A stretch of 64,000 nucleotides of DNA from contig CAYZXS010000006.1 in the NCBI GenBank assembly GCA_964482495.1, positions 1 through 64,000 of the forward strand. The letters run 5' to 3'. Within the stretch, counting starts at the first letter, position 1. Each line of letters opens with the position of its first letter. The position numbers and the translations under genes are program-made. Of the stretch, positions 16,801-24,198 are shown in pieces. The notes beneath the pieces were generated by a model. The model had not been told where the DNA came from, did no database searches, and worked only from the letters and a program-made list of their open reading frames with translations. The DNA comes from J029 sp964482495. GTDB lineage: Bacteria; Planctomycetota; UBA1135.

Positions 16801-17140
16801 CCCGGATCCCGCGGCGTGGACCTTGAGCTTCAGCGCCGAGCGCACGGGGGCCACGGGCCAGGCTTGGAGCCGGAGCCGCGCGGCGACGGGCAGCGACGGC
16901 GGGTTCGCGAGCGTGATCCTCCCCTTCGCGGGAGTATGGACGGTCCGCTTGTATTGCCGCCCCACGATGGATCACGGAGAGGCTGGCGGCCGGACAGCGG
17001 GTTCGAATTTCCGCCAGGTGCCCTTCCAGGGTGCGCGAGAGTTCCTGCTGCGGATTCGGGAGGGCGAAGAGGGGCGGTCCTGGCGGGTCCCGGTGACCCA
17101 AGAGGCGCTCGATCGAGCCCTGACGACCGCGGGTCAGTAG
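13886..17140 (+). CDS. ECF sigma factor fused to a transmembrane, regulatory-like extracytoplasmic protein
   Basis: A single uninterrupted frame of 1084 residues. Residues about 12-75 are sigma-70 region 2 (ALALHLVGPDQADDLVQDTW) and about 110-170 are region 4 (AVVLRYYEGLTPREIAAQLD, then DSTARGRLARGMAML with the DNA-binding helix). A linker leads to a transmembrane helix at about 201-219 (AYAVLAALILLPLAAMVYT). Roughly 860 residues of beta-rich sequence follow, containing carboxypeptidase-regulatory-like/CnaB-like repeats such as GLNVDALLLDAAGDPVPDT and FLGGEVVDAVGAPVAGATM. The domain order places the sigma part in the cytoplasm and the rest outside the inner membrane. A separate start at M196 (14471) is possible and would give an ordinary signal-anchored protein. 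No anti-sigma factor gene is adjacent. Confidence 0.88.
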   Translation: MEHGMPPFDAESIEANAGWLRALALHLVGPDQADDLVQDTWVRALEKPPRRQGSTAAWLAQVIKNLGANHRRAETRRRQRETRVAERDDTDSPAAADVAGILDLNQQLLEAVRRLAEPFQTAVVLRYYEGLTPREIAAQLDVPDSTARGRLARGMAMLRRDLEAGHGPGWRRSTLAVLGFSGPTSLTPIATTIAVMTTKKAYAVLAALILLPLAAMVYTAEDPAPVVEDRVSLEAAGPAPAPPAPLETVESRAAVVEPEPPSAEPEYLESSTDEDAHLLRVLDAATLRPVPKAEVLWFDRASERDDAFTADLFSFREGMEGLLERYGQRYLTNDDGEVRVPRRRSYIHVAARSAGLYAAHYLSQPLAMETYDEVEFLLRPGLNVDALLLDAAGDPVPDTMLQVGYGTRENTLQRARTDGAGRARFRNLQSDLAEHRSKVDEVVLKPHLPFAAPPTRTLEVQDLPTETVVLRLPSSGSVEVLATTADGDPIPDGAEVWLWPAPAPSPAAAAEDGVDRSMAREDPPRTAARRRAADGRVRFPVVGLGQRLIVAARFPRATAVGTTTFDGPAAPGQVIQVAVAAKPLPATRDYLLVDTRGAPVPSTSFSLDLVGVGEKGGTSYAEWYHWTDAAGRDEFQLQFPEGEQKTRFTAILVEEGHPSRAGQIRWGAHEFEVGVAERTGDLGEIRFGGELFLGGEVVDAVGAPVAGATMRLNLCFLPQDAPKDQNGNGYHSVRVLTDDRGRFEFRGPAPARPEDCELFVEPPGPGFGRLREVEMRPYAGDHRIELISEAVVKGRVLLDSDIDPAELMIRLVWDLEASWPQDRWLRLAGSGVEYRAAIPVAGRAKLELFQVSGVVRRRISSSETFTAELGQECVVPGWQPLDLRGRLHRHGLQVWAGDQALPRFSVAWLGAESYAASSYVARADILSMERVHRVVVGADGYRDVEVDLAGETRVDLAEGYPLQLQLPDGVTLPDPAAWTLSFSAERTGATGQAWSRSRAATGSDGGFASVILPFAGVWTVRLYCRPTMDHGEAGGRTAGSNFRQVPFQGAREFLLRIREGEEGRSWRVPVTQEALDRALTTAGQ

Positions 17141-17210
17141 CGCCGCGCGTGGAATGAAAGTTGCGCCTTTCCGCGCGCCGGCCTGCCCTATCGCATTCCC
17201 GGCGCACAGA

Positions 17211-17216
17211 TAAAAT
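17211..17216 (+). promoter_or_regulatory. Candidate -10 hexamer TAAAAT
   Basis: TAAAAT on the plus strand in the 174-base spacer after the sigma fusion, about 98 bases before the ATG at 17315. Confidence 0.35.
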
Positions 17217-17314
17217 TCCGCCCTCTCATTTCATCTTCCCGGATCGGCTGTCCTCGAAGCCACCACTGAAGTGTGTCCCTCGGAGCCCTCGCTCCTCCCT
17301 CACCGGACCTGACA

Positions 17315-18889
17315 ATGAGAACCCTGACGACATTGCTCTTGATCTTGGGCGTCGCCTCCGGCGCCTGGTCGCAGCAAGTGGCGGACACCGACACCGCCTA
17401 CCCGGTCCCGTCGACCCAGTGGACGCCCCACCAGCCTGGGGTGGACCCGACGCTCGACCCGGACCTCAGCCCGCTGGCGAGGCCCTTCGCCTACGGCGGC
17501 GGCGCTCGTGGCGTCAACGAGTGCGACGACTTCAACCGGGCCAACGGCCCGATGGGCGGCAACTGGACCGACCAAGTGGGCGTCCAGATGATCGCCGGCA
17601 ACATGGGGCAGGGCTTGGTTGGCCAAGGCAACGCCTACATGCTCCACAACACCGCGGCGGACTTCTACTCCAACGCGGTGGTGTCCTTCGACCTGATCGG
17701 GGCGACCGGCCTGAACTACGTCGCCATGATCACGGGCACCAACGGCCCCGACCAGCTCTACACCAAGATCCAGAGCAACAGCGGCGGCCTGTTCGACTAC
17801 ATCGGCTTCTACACCGGCTTCAACGGCGCCTCGTACGGCACCGGCTTCACGGCCATCACCCCGATCACCGGCGGCCGGATCACGATGTACGTGACCAACG
17901 CCGGTGACACGATGAACGTCGACATCGACGAGGACTTCGACGGCTTCGTCGATTACACCTACTCCTCCAGCGGCATCAACGGCATGGGCCTGGCGCTGGG
18001 TTCGGGCGCCGGCATCGGCACCTACGGCGTCGGCACCTACGACAACTGGGACTTCAACGCCGGCTGCGGATCGCCGGTGAACGAGATCCCGGGCATGACG
18101 GTGCCGCACTCCTTCATCGACATGGACCTGGTCGGCCCCGCCGGCCCGACCACCGTCGCGGCGCTCAACGCCGCGGGCACCAACGGCGGCGCCACCCTCG
18201 GCAACGTCATCCTGACGCCCTCCGGCGTCATCCAGGGCGTCTACAACACCAACCCCAACGGCCGCGCGCTGGCGATGCTCGGCGGCGGGCTGGCGCTGGT
18301 GGATCCGCCCGCGGGCGTCTTCGACGCCTTCAACGCCCGGATCGACCTGATGACGCCGGCGACCGAGATCGGCGTCGGCATCGGAGACTGGCTCGGGCCG
18401 ATGGCCCTCGACTTCTACATGGGCGGGACGCTGGTCGCCTCGCACGTGTCGACGGCTTACTCCACGACCCTGCCGGTGATCTTCTTCCAGTACCCGGGCG
18501 GCTTCGACCGCGTGGACATCTGGGAGCCGATCGGCAGCGGGAACTGGGTCATCCCGGAGCTGCACATCGAGAAGCAGCTGCCCACCCTGACCGTGACCAA
18601 CCTGGTCGCGGGCCAGACCGCCATCGTCACGGTGACCAACGCCACGCCCTTCGGCACGGTGCGGTCCGGTTACTCCCTCTACGGCCCGGGCCCGGTGAAC
18701 ACGCCCTTCGGCCTGCTCTTCCTCTCGCCGCCGTACCAGGAGCTGCCGGCCATGACCGCTGACCCGGCCGGCGTCGCCAGCTACTCTGGCCTGGTCCCCG
18801 CGTCTGCCGCGGGCCGACCGATCTGGCTGCACGCCATCGACATGGCGTCGCAGACCTTCACCAACCCCTTCGCGGGGGTGATCCTCTAG
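17315..18889 (+). CDS. Secreted protein with laminin-G/glucanase-like N-domain and recurrent C-terminal domain
   Basis: A 524-residue protein starting at the ATG at 17315, with signal peptide MRTLTTLLLILGVASGAWSQ. Residues about 70-250 form a beta-rich domain starting CDDFNRANGPMGGNWTDQVG and ending YDNWDFNAGC, with two terminal cysteines that could pair; it resembles concanavalin-like domains by eye. A second domain (about 255-430) contains PHSFIDMDLVGPAGP. The last 95 residues (LTVTNLVAGQTAIVTV to FTNPFAGVIL) match the general pattern of the C-terminal domain seen on four other secreted proteins in this window. It follows the sigma fusion on the same strand but has its own likely promoter and terminator. 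Function unknown; a surface protein is likely. Confidence 0.8.
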   Translation: MRTLTTLLLILGVASGAWSQQVADTDTAYPVPSTQWTPHQPGVDPTLDPDLSPLARPFAYGGGARGVNECDDFNRANGPMGGNWTDQVGVQMIAGNMGQGLVGQGNAYMLHNTAADFYSNAVVSFDLIGATGLNYVAMITGTNGPDQLYTKIQSNSGGLFDYIGFYTGFNGASYGTGFTAITPITGGRITMYVTNAGDTMNVDIDEDFDGFVDYTYSSSGINGMGLALGSGAGIGTYGVGTYDNWDFNAGCGSPVNEIPGMTVPHSFIDMDLVGPAGPTTVAALNAAGTNGGATLGNVILTPSGVIQGVYNTNPNGRALAMLGGGLALVDPPAGVFDAFNARIDLMTPATEIGVGIGDWLGPMALDFYMGGTLVASHVSTAYSTTLPVIFFQYPGGFDRVDIWEPIGSGNWVIPELHIEKQLPTLTVTNLVAGQTAIVTVTNATPFGTVRSGYSLYGPGPVNTPFGLLFLSPPYQELPAMTADPAGVASYSGLVPASAAGRPIWLHAIDMASQTFTNPFAGVIL

Positions 18890-18932
18890 CGCCAGGAGGT
18901 CGGGCGGCGAGGCCGTCCGCCCCCCCGCGAGC

Positions 18933-18965
18933 AAGGGCCGCCGGCAGCGCTGGCGGCCCTTGTTC
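18933..18965 (+). terminator. Rho-independent-type terminator
   Basis: A perfect 10-bp stem (18933-18942 AAGGGCCGCC with 18952-18961 GGCGGCCCTT, nine-base loop) is followed by GTT. It lies about 45 bases after the stop at 18889. The T tract is short. Confidence 0.65.
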
Positions 18966-19087
18966 CGTGGTTGGAGCCGCCTCAGATGTCCCGGAAGGGC
19001 ACCGGCGCTCACGGCGTCGAAAGGGGCAACTGCGCTCTGGCAGGCCACTAGGCGTGCCATTGGGCGGCCGTTCCGCCGTCGAAGGGA

Positions 19088-21328
19088 ATGAGGTACCTCA
19101 CCGTCTTGCTCGCCGTGGCCTTGGTCACGTTCCTCCTCTGGGGCGGCAGGACCGAGCCGACGGCGGGAGGTCGTCTCCCGCTTGTGGGGGCGGTCAAGGC
19201 AGCCCCAGAGTCCCACCATGCCGACGCCTCTCGCGCCGCCCCCGTGTCGGGCACGCCGGCGCCGCAGCCCGTTCGACGGGAGGTCGCCGCTGTCGACCCG
19301 CGCGTCACCTTGCTCGCGGTTCGGCGGAACGCGCTGACGCGGGAGGATGAGGCCGCGCCTGGGACCAGGATCCGCTTCGGAGCCGGTCGGAGTTGGAGTC
19401 GGTACTCCTGGAGGCGGGAGGTCATCCACCGCGTGGTCCTCGGGGAAGCCCTCGCCGGGGAAACCGGGCGGGTGGACATTCCACTGCCCGCCCTCCCAGC
19501 GGAGCTCCGCGGTGTGGAGGACGCGCTCCTGTGGGCGGAGGTCGCCCAGGGTGGTTCGCTTCCCTCGACCACGGCGGTGCCGTGGCCCGCGGACGAACGG
19601 AGGATCGAACTCAAGATCAGGGTCGCTCCGGGGGGCACCATCGAAGGTCGGGTCTTCACGGCGTCAGGAGAACCCGCTCCTCACGGGAAGGTCTCCCTGT
19701 TGGTCCCCGACGTCGAGGGCGTGCTGAGGAGCGCAGATGACGCCTCAGTTGCGCCAGACGGGACCTACCGGTTGAGCTTGCGGGAAGCCGCCGAGGGCCA
19801 GCTGCTGGCTTGGGGGAAGGGGCTCGGAACGGCGTCGGCAGATGGAATCGCTGCTGGGACCGGCCTGGAAGCCCTCCAGCAGGACCTGCACCTCCGGTTC
19901 GGCGGACACATCCGCGGCCGGGTGGTCGACCCGAGCGGCCGTCCGGTGAAGGCCTATCGAGTGCGCGCCTTGCCCGCTGACCGGGAGGGCGCCCAGACGC
20001 CGAACCTCGTCGAGAGCTGGCCCTTCGCGCTGGAGGGTGCGGGCTTGTATTCGGCCTCTGGAGCGACGGCAGGGGACGGTACCTTCCGGCTCGACGGCCT
20101 CCGGAGCGGCAGGTATTGGCTCTACGGACCGCCCGCGGACTTCCATCAGGAGTCGCAGCTCCTCCTGGACCGGCCTGCAGAAGCCGGGATGGAGGAGCTA
20201 GTCGTCGTGGTGGGCAGCTACCGCTTCGAGATCATCGTGCGTGACGAGGCCGGGTTCATTCGGCCGGCGCAGTGGTCGAGCTCCTCTTCCGGGATCTACC
20301 GCAGCAGCGACCCGTGGGCGGTCCTGGCGAAGTCGGGGGCCGGGGATGGCCCACCGGTTTCTGTGCAGGTTTCCGGTACGCGCGGGGGATACGCGCTCCA
20401 GACTACGCTGAGTTCGGAGACCAAGGAGACCCCGGATGGCCGGCTCATCCTGTTCGCCGAGCCCGATGTGCGCTATCAGGTTTCCGTCGTGCCCCCGGAC
20501 TCTCCCGTCCAGGAGTTCGAGCTCGCCATCATCGAAGGGCAGTACCGGCGCCGCCTGGAAATCGAAGCGCCCCGAGGGGAATCCGGCGCCGTGGTGATTC
20601 GACCTCAATACCCGGATGGGTCGACCTACCGGGAGAAGGTCCGGCTCCGGATCCTGTCTCCGGAGACCGGGCAGGTGCTGATGGGGAACTCCACGATCCG
20701 GTGGGGGCGAATGGAAGAACAGCAATGGACTGCGACCCTGGGTCCGGGGAGGTACCTGCTTCACGCCTATCCGATGGCCAGGTTCGGGAGGCACGGCGAA
20801 CGCTTCGGGGACGAGCCCTACGCCAGCCGGTGTGTCCCCTTCGTCGCGGAAGCAGGAAGGGAGACGGAGCTCGTCGTCCCCTTCTTCGAGGGAGGATTCG
20901 TCCGGCTCCGCGTGGAGGCGAGGGGAGAGCCCGACCTCGAGGCTTGGCCGGCATCGGCGGTGCCGTACTCCTACGCCGGGCGCTTGGCGGCGGCGTACGG
21001 TGCCGCTTCGGTTCGCTTCCTGGACCATCGAGGTCAGACTTGGGATCCGAGCTTCGACTTGGAGGAACCCTCTGAGGAGTCCCGGTTCTCGAGGAGACCC
21101 GAAGTTCCCTGGATTCGCCTGGGCGAAGAGCGGAGGGACCACAACCGAGTGCCGCTCGGGGAAGTCCGCGTCCTGGTCCAGGCGCCGGGGTATCCCCCGG
21201 TCGATCGGACGATCTGGGTCGACGGGGACCGCGAGAACGCGATCACCATCGCTCTCGACTCGGCCACGGGGGAGCCGGCTTCGGAAAAGGGCGGTTCATT
21301 GAGGGAATCCGCCCCCGGCGGACGCTGA
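19088..21328 (+). CDS. Membrane-anchored carboxypeptidase-regulatory-like repeat protein
   Basis: A 746-residue protein. The N-terminal hydrophobic segment MRYLTVLLAVALVTFLLWGG, without a clear cleavage site, suggests a signal anchor with the rest outside the membrane. Several repeats match the carboxypeptidase regulatory-like (CnaB-type beta-sandwich) pattern, for example GTIEGRVFTASGEPAPHGK and GHIRGRVVDPSGRPVKAYR, followed by a GTFRLDGLRSGRYWL strand. It resembles the extracytoplasmic part of the sigma fusion upstream and the protein at 26914-29388. Codon use differs from the neighbours: AGG, CGA, GGA, AGT and CCA are frequent, where adjacent genes prefer C/G-ending codons. Function unknown; related proteins are assumed to bind cell-surface polymers or other proteins. 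Confidence 0.82.
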   Translation: MRYLTVLLAVALVTFLLWGGRTEPTAGGRLPLVGAVKAAPESHHADASRAAPVSGTPAPQPVRREVAAVDPRVTLLAVRRNALTREDEAAPGTRIRFGAGRSWSRYSWRREVIHRVVLGEALAGETGRVDIPLPALPAELRGVEDALLWAEVAQGGSLPSTTAVPWPADERRIELKIRVAPGGTIEGRVFTASGEPAPHGKVSLLVPDVEGVLRSADDASVAPDGTYRLSLREAAEGQLLAWGKGLGTASADGIAAGTGLEALQQDLHLRFGGHIRGRVVDPSGRPVKAYRVRALPADREGAQTPNLVESWPFALEGAGLYSASGATAGDGTFRLDGLRSGRYWLYGPPADFHQESQLLLDRPAEAGMEELVVVVGSYRFEIIVRDEAGFIRPAQWSSSSSGIYRSSDPWAVLAKSGAGDGPPVSVQVSGTRGGYALQTTLSSETKETPDGRLILFAEPDVRYQVSVVPPDSPVQEFELAIIEGQYRRRLEIEAPRGESGAVVIRPQYPDGSTYREKVRLRILSPETGQVLMGNSTIRWGRMEEQQWTATLGPGRYLLHAYPMARFGRHGERFGDEPYASRCVPFVAEAGRETELVVPFFEGGFVRLRVEARGEPDLEAWPASAVPYSYAGRLAAAYGAASVRFLDHRGQTWDPSFDLEEPSEESRFSRRPEVPWIRLGEERRDHNRVPLGEVRVLVQAPGYPPVDRTIWVDGDRENAITIALDSATGEPASEKGGSLRESAPGGR

Positions 21329-21369
21329 GGGGGGAGGCTAGCGAAGAGCCATTTCCTCACCAGAGGAGG

Positions 21370-21405
21370 GGCCCTGGGGGCGACACCGCCTCCAGGGCCA
21401 TTTTC
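21370..21405 (+). terminator. Rho-independent terminator
   Basis: An 8-bp stem GGCCCTGG/CCAGGGCC (21370-21377 with 21392-21399) is followed by ATTTTC. It lies 41 bases after the stop at 21328 and before the convergent peptidase gene. Confidence 0.7.
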
Positions 21406-21423
21406 GCTCTCCGGGATTCAAAC

Positions 21424-24135
21424 TCAGTGGGCCTCCGCGGGCGCCTCGGCCGGCTCGTCGCCGCCTTCCGCCTTCGCCTCGGCCTCAGCCTCCGGCAGCG
21501 CGCCCTCACCTAGCGTGCGGAGCAGGAACTCCTCGTACTTCCGCGCTCGGCCGACGCGCTTGACGTGGCCGCCCAGGCCGTGGCCGCCGGTCGGGTCCAG
21601 GAACAGCTCGACCAGCGCCTCCTTGCCCGCCTCCAGCAGCTCGGCGTAGACGCGCACCGTGTCCTGGTAGAGCACGTTGGAGTCCTCCATGCCGTGCACC
21701 AGCAGCAGCTTGCCCTCGAGCTGCTTGGCCAGCGGCAGCAGCGAGTACTGCTTCAGGTCGGTCTCGCCCTCGCGGCTCGGGCCGATGGTGCCGGTCGAGT
21801 ACCAGGAGTTGTAGTTCTCCCACTCGGTCGGGCCGGCGCCGGCGATGCCGACCTGGAACACATCGGGCTCGGTGTAGAGGCACATCTGGGTCTGGAAGCC
21901 GCCGAAGCTCCAGCCGTGGATGCCGACCCGCTCGGGGTCGACGCCGTACTCCGCGATCAGGTGCTTGACGCCGTACTCCGCGATCAGGTGCTTGACGCCG
22001 TCCGCTAGGTCCTCGACCTGGGGCTTGCCGACCTGCTCGAAATTGGCCTTCTCGAAGGCGGCGCCGTATCCGGACATGCCGCGCGGGTCGATGGTGCAGG
22101 TCAGGTAGCCGTGCTTCTTGGCCATGTAGTGGGCGAAGAAGTAGCTGTCCGAGCTGAAGCCGCCCTGCACCACCTGCTTGCGGGTGCCGAGCGGGCCGCC
22201 GTAGACGTAGATCAGCAGCGGCCGCTGGTCCTCCTTGGTCCAGCCGTCGGGCTTGAACAGGTGGCCATGGATGGTCTGGCCGTGGCGGTTCTGGTACTGG
22301 AAGAACTCCGGCGCCGCCTGGGTGAAGTGCTCGGCCTTCTCCGGGTGGGAGTCGGTCAGCGCCGTCTGCGCCTGGCTGGCGACGTCGACGTGCACCAGCT
22401 CGCGCAGCGATCCGTAGGCCGCGAATCCCGCCAGCAGCTGCGAGCCGTCTGGGCTGACGGCGGCGCTGGAGTAGCTGCCGACCTGCGGCGTCATCCGCGT
22501 CAGGGAGCCGTCGGCGAAGTCGAGGCGGTAGACGTCCAGCCGCGACGGGTCCTCCTTGGTCGCCTCGACGAACATGAACTCGCGGTGCTCGGGCAGGTCG
22601 AGCGGGTAGACCTCGAAGTGCCCCCGGGTGAGCTGCTCCAGGCTCTCGTAGACCGGGTCGAGCACGTGCAGGTGGCGGAAGCCGGACTGCTCGGTCAGGA
22701 ACACCAGCCGGCGGCCGTCCTTCAGGTATTCGGGGTCGATCATGCGCGGCGTGTTGGGGCCGCCGTTGTGCAGGAAGCGGTAGGCGACCTTGGCCGGCAG
22801 GTCGATCGGCTCGTCGGGGTCGGGCTCCTCCTTCTTGGGGGCCGGCTTGTCGCCGTTCTTCTCGGCCTTCTTCTTGCCGCCCTCGTCCTCGCCGTCTCCG
22901 GCGCCCTCCTCCTGCTCAGGCGCTTCTTCCTCTTCGGGGAACTCCGCGACCAGGATGTTGACGTGGCCCGAGCTCTGCTCGAAGACCGAGAAGGCCGCCC
23001 GCTCGGAGTCGGGCGACCAGTTCGGCACCCGCAGCTGGTCGCGGGGGCCCGAGCGCTGGTGCGAGTAGACCTTCACCAGCTGGCCGTTCTCCTTGTCGGG
23101 GTCCGGCATGGCGTAGAGGTAGACGGTCGTCGTCGACTTGTCCTGCGGGTCGTCCGAGACCGTGCGCGGCACCTCGCGCACCTTCATGAAGCGGTCGGTG
23201 TAGGTCGCGATGTTGACCGTCCGGGCGCCGCCGCGGTCGCGGCTGCCCGAGGAGGCCAGGAACACGACCTTCTGGCCGTCCGGGCTCAGCTCGTAGCCTC
23301 GCATGCTTTGGCCGCGCGGCAGCTCGGGGTCGAGCTGGTCGACGTAGTGGGTGCCGAAGACCACCCGCAGCAGGGCGTCGTCGCGCAGGTAGGTGTAGCC
23401 GCTGCCGTCCGGCAGGTACTGCACGTCCCGCTCGCGCTCGCGGGTCTTGGTCAGGCGCTCGATCGAGCCGTCCATCAGCTTCAGGCGGTAGATGTCGCCG
23501 CCAGAGAGGAACAGCAGCTCATTGGAGCCCGGCGCCCACTCGAAGCCGCTGACGCCGGAGTAGCGCGGCGCGTCCTCGTCGTCGAAGTCGTCCTCGTCGA
23601 CCGTGTCCTGGAGCTGCTTCTCGTCCAGCTCCTTCTTGGCGTCCTCTCGTTCGCGGTCTTGCTTCCCGGCTGCCTCGTCGCTCTTGACGTCCTCCTCCTC
23701 GGAGTCTCCGTCGCCGGCTCCCTCCTCCTTCTTCTTCCCCTTCTTGCCCTTGGCGGCCTTCTTGGCCTTCTTCACCCGGTCCTTCGCGACCTCGCGGGTG
23801 TCCTTCTGGAAGGGCGCCAACACCGACACCGAGGTGATGCGACGGACCTCGCCGGTGCTCGAGTCGCGCACCCACAGGTCACTGCCATGACGGCGCTCGT
23901 CGTAGGGGCGGTAGAGCCAGGCGGCGTAGCGGCCGTCGAAGCTGAACTCGGCGCCGCGGGCCGACGGCCCGAACAGCCCCTTCTCGGGGAAGATGTTCTC
24001 GAGGGTCAGCTCGAGCTCCTCGTCCTGCTTCTGGTCGCCGTCCTTCGCCTCCTCCTCTTGCGCCGGGAGCGCGGGGAGCAGCAGCAGGGCGGCCAGCAGG
24101 CCGAGCCAGGTGGAGGTTCGCAGGGAGGGCTTCAT
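21424..24135 (-). CDS. S9 family (prolyl oligopeptidase/DPP IV-like) peptidase, secreted, with charged inserts
   Basis: A 903-residue protein with signal peptide ending ALPAQ. The N-terminal beta-propeller (about residues 40-620) is followed by an alpha/beta-hydrolase domain with nucleophile S743 in GIHGWSFGGFQTQM, an acid in LLVHGMEDSNVLY and the catalytic His in PTGGHGLGGH. This is the S9 serine peptidase layout, which removes dipeptides or acyl-aminoacids from short peptides. Two low-complexity Lys/Glu/Asp-rich inserts (about 115-185 and 397-445) interrupt the propeller. Near the active site a 27-bp tandem duplication (21941-21994) repeats GVKHLIAEY twice. It lies 63 bases downstream of the Asp-box propeller gene on the same strand, so the two probably form an operon. 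Confidence 0.92.
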   Translation of the reverse strand: MKPSLRTSTWLGLLAALLLLPALPAQEEEAKDGDQKQDEELELTLENIFPEKGLFGPSARGAEFSFDGRYAAWLYRPYDERRHGSDLWVRDSSTGEVRRITSVSVLAPFQKDTREVAKDRVKKAKKAAKGKKGKKKEEGAGDGDSEEEDVKSDEAAGKQDREREDAKKELDEKQLQDTVDEDDFDDEDAPRYSGVSGFEWAPGSNELLFLSGGDIYRLKLMDGSIERLTKTRERERDVQYLPDGSGYTYLRDDALLRVVFGTHYVDQLDPELPRGQSMRGYELSPDGQKVVFLASSGSRDRGGARTVNIATYTDRFMKVREVPRTVSDDPQDKSTTTVYLYAMPDPDKENGQLVKVYSHQRSGPRDQLRVPNWSPDSERAAFSVFEQSSGHVNILVAEFPEEEEAPEQEEGAGDGEDEGGKKKAEKNGDKPAPKKEEPDPDEPIDLPAKVAYRFLHNGGPNTPRMIDPEYLKDGRRLVFLTEQSGFRHLHVLDPVYESLEQLTRGHFEVYPLDLPEHREFMFVEATKEDPSRLDVYRLDFADGSLTRMTPQVGSYSSAAVSPDGSQLLAGFAAYGSLRELVHVDVASQAQTALTDSHPEKAEHFTQAAPEFFQYQNRHGQTIHGHLFKPDGWTKEDQRPLLIYVYGGPLGTRKQVVQGGFSSDSYFFAHYMAKKHGYLTCTIDPRGMSGYGAAFEKANFEQVGKPQVEDLADGVKHLIAEYGVKHLIAEYGVDPERVGIHGWSFGGFQTQMCLYTEPDVFQVGIAGAGPTEWENYNSWYSTGTIGPSREGETDLKQYSLLPLAKQLEGKLLLVHGMEDSNVLYQDTVRVYAELLEAGKEALVELFLDPTGGHGLGGHVKRVGRARKYEEFLLRTLGEGALPEAEAEAKAEGGDEPAEAPAEAH
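21941..21994. repeat. 27-bp perfect tandem duplication within the S9 peptidase gene
   Basis: Units at 21941-21967 and 21968-21994 are identical, and the first 6 bases recur at 21995. The duplication is in frame and adds nine residues (GVKHLIAEY) just before the nucleophile region. Confidence 0.95.
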
Positions 24136-24198
24136 CGGTTCGGGTGCGTCAGCGGGTGCGGTGCTTGCGGTGCGGTGGGGTGCGGATGGTCGCGGGGA

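Noticed and set aside
17141..17190. Terminator after the sigma fusion
   Set aside because: CGCGCGTGGAA and the later TTTCCGCGCGC pair only imperfectly and no T tract follows.
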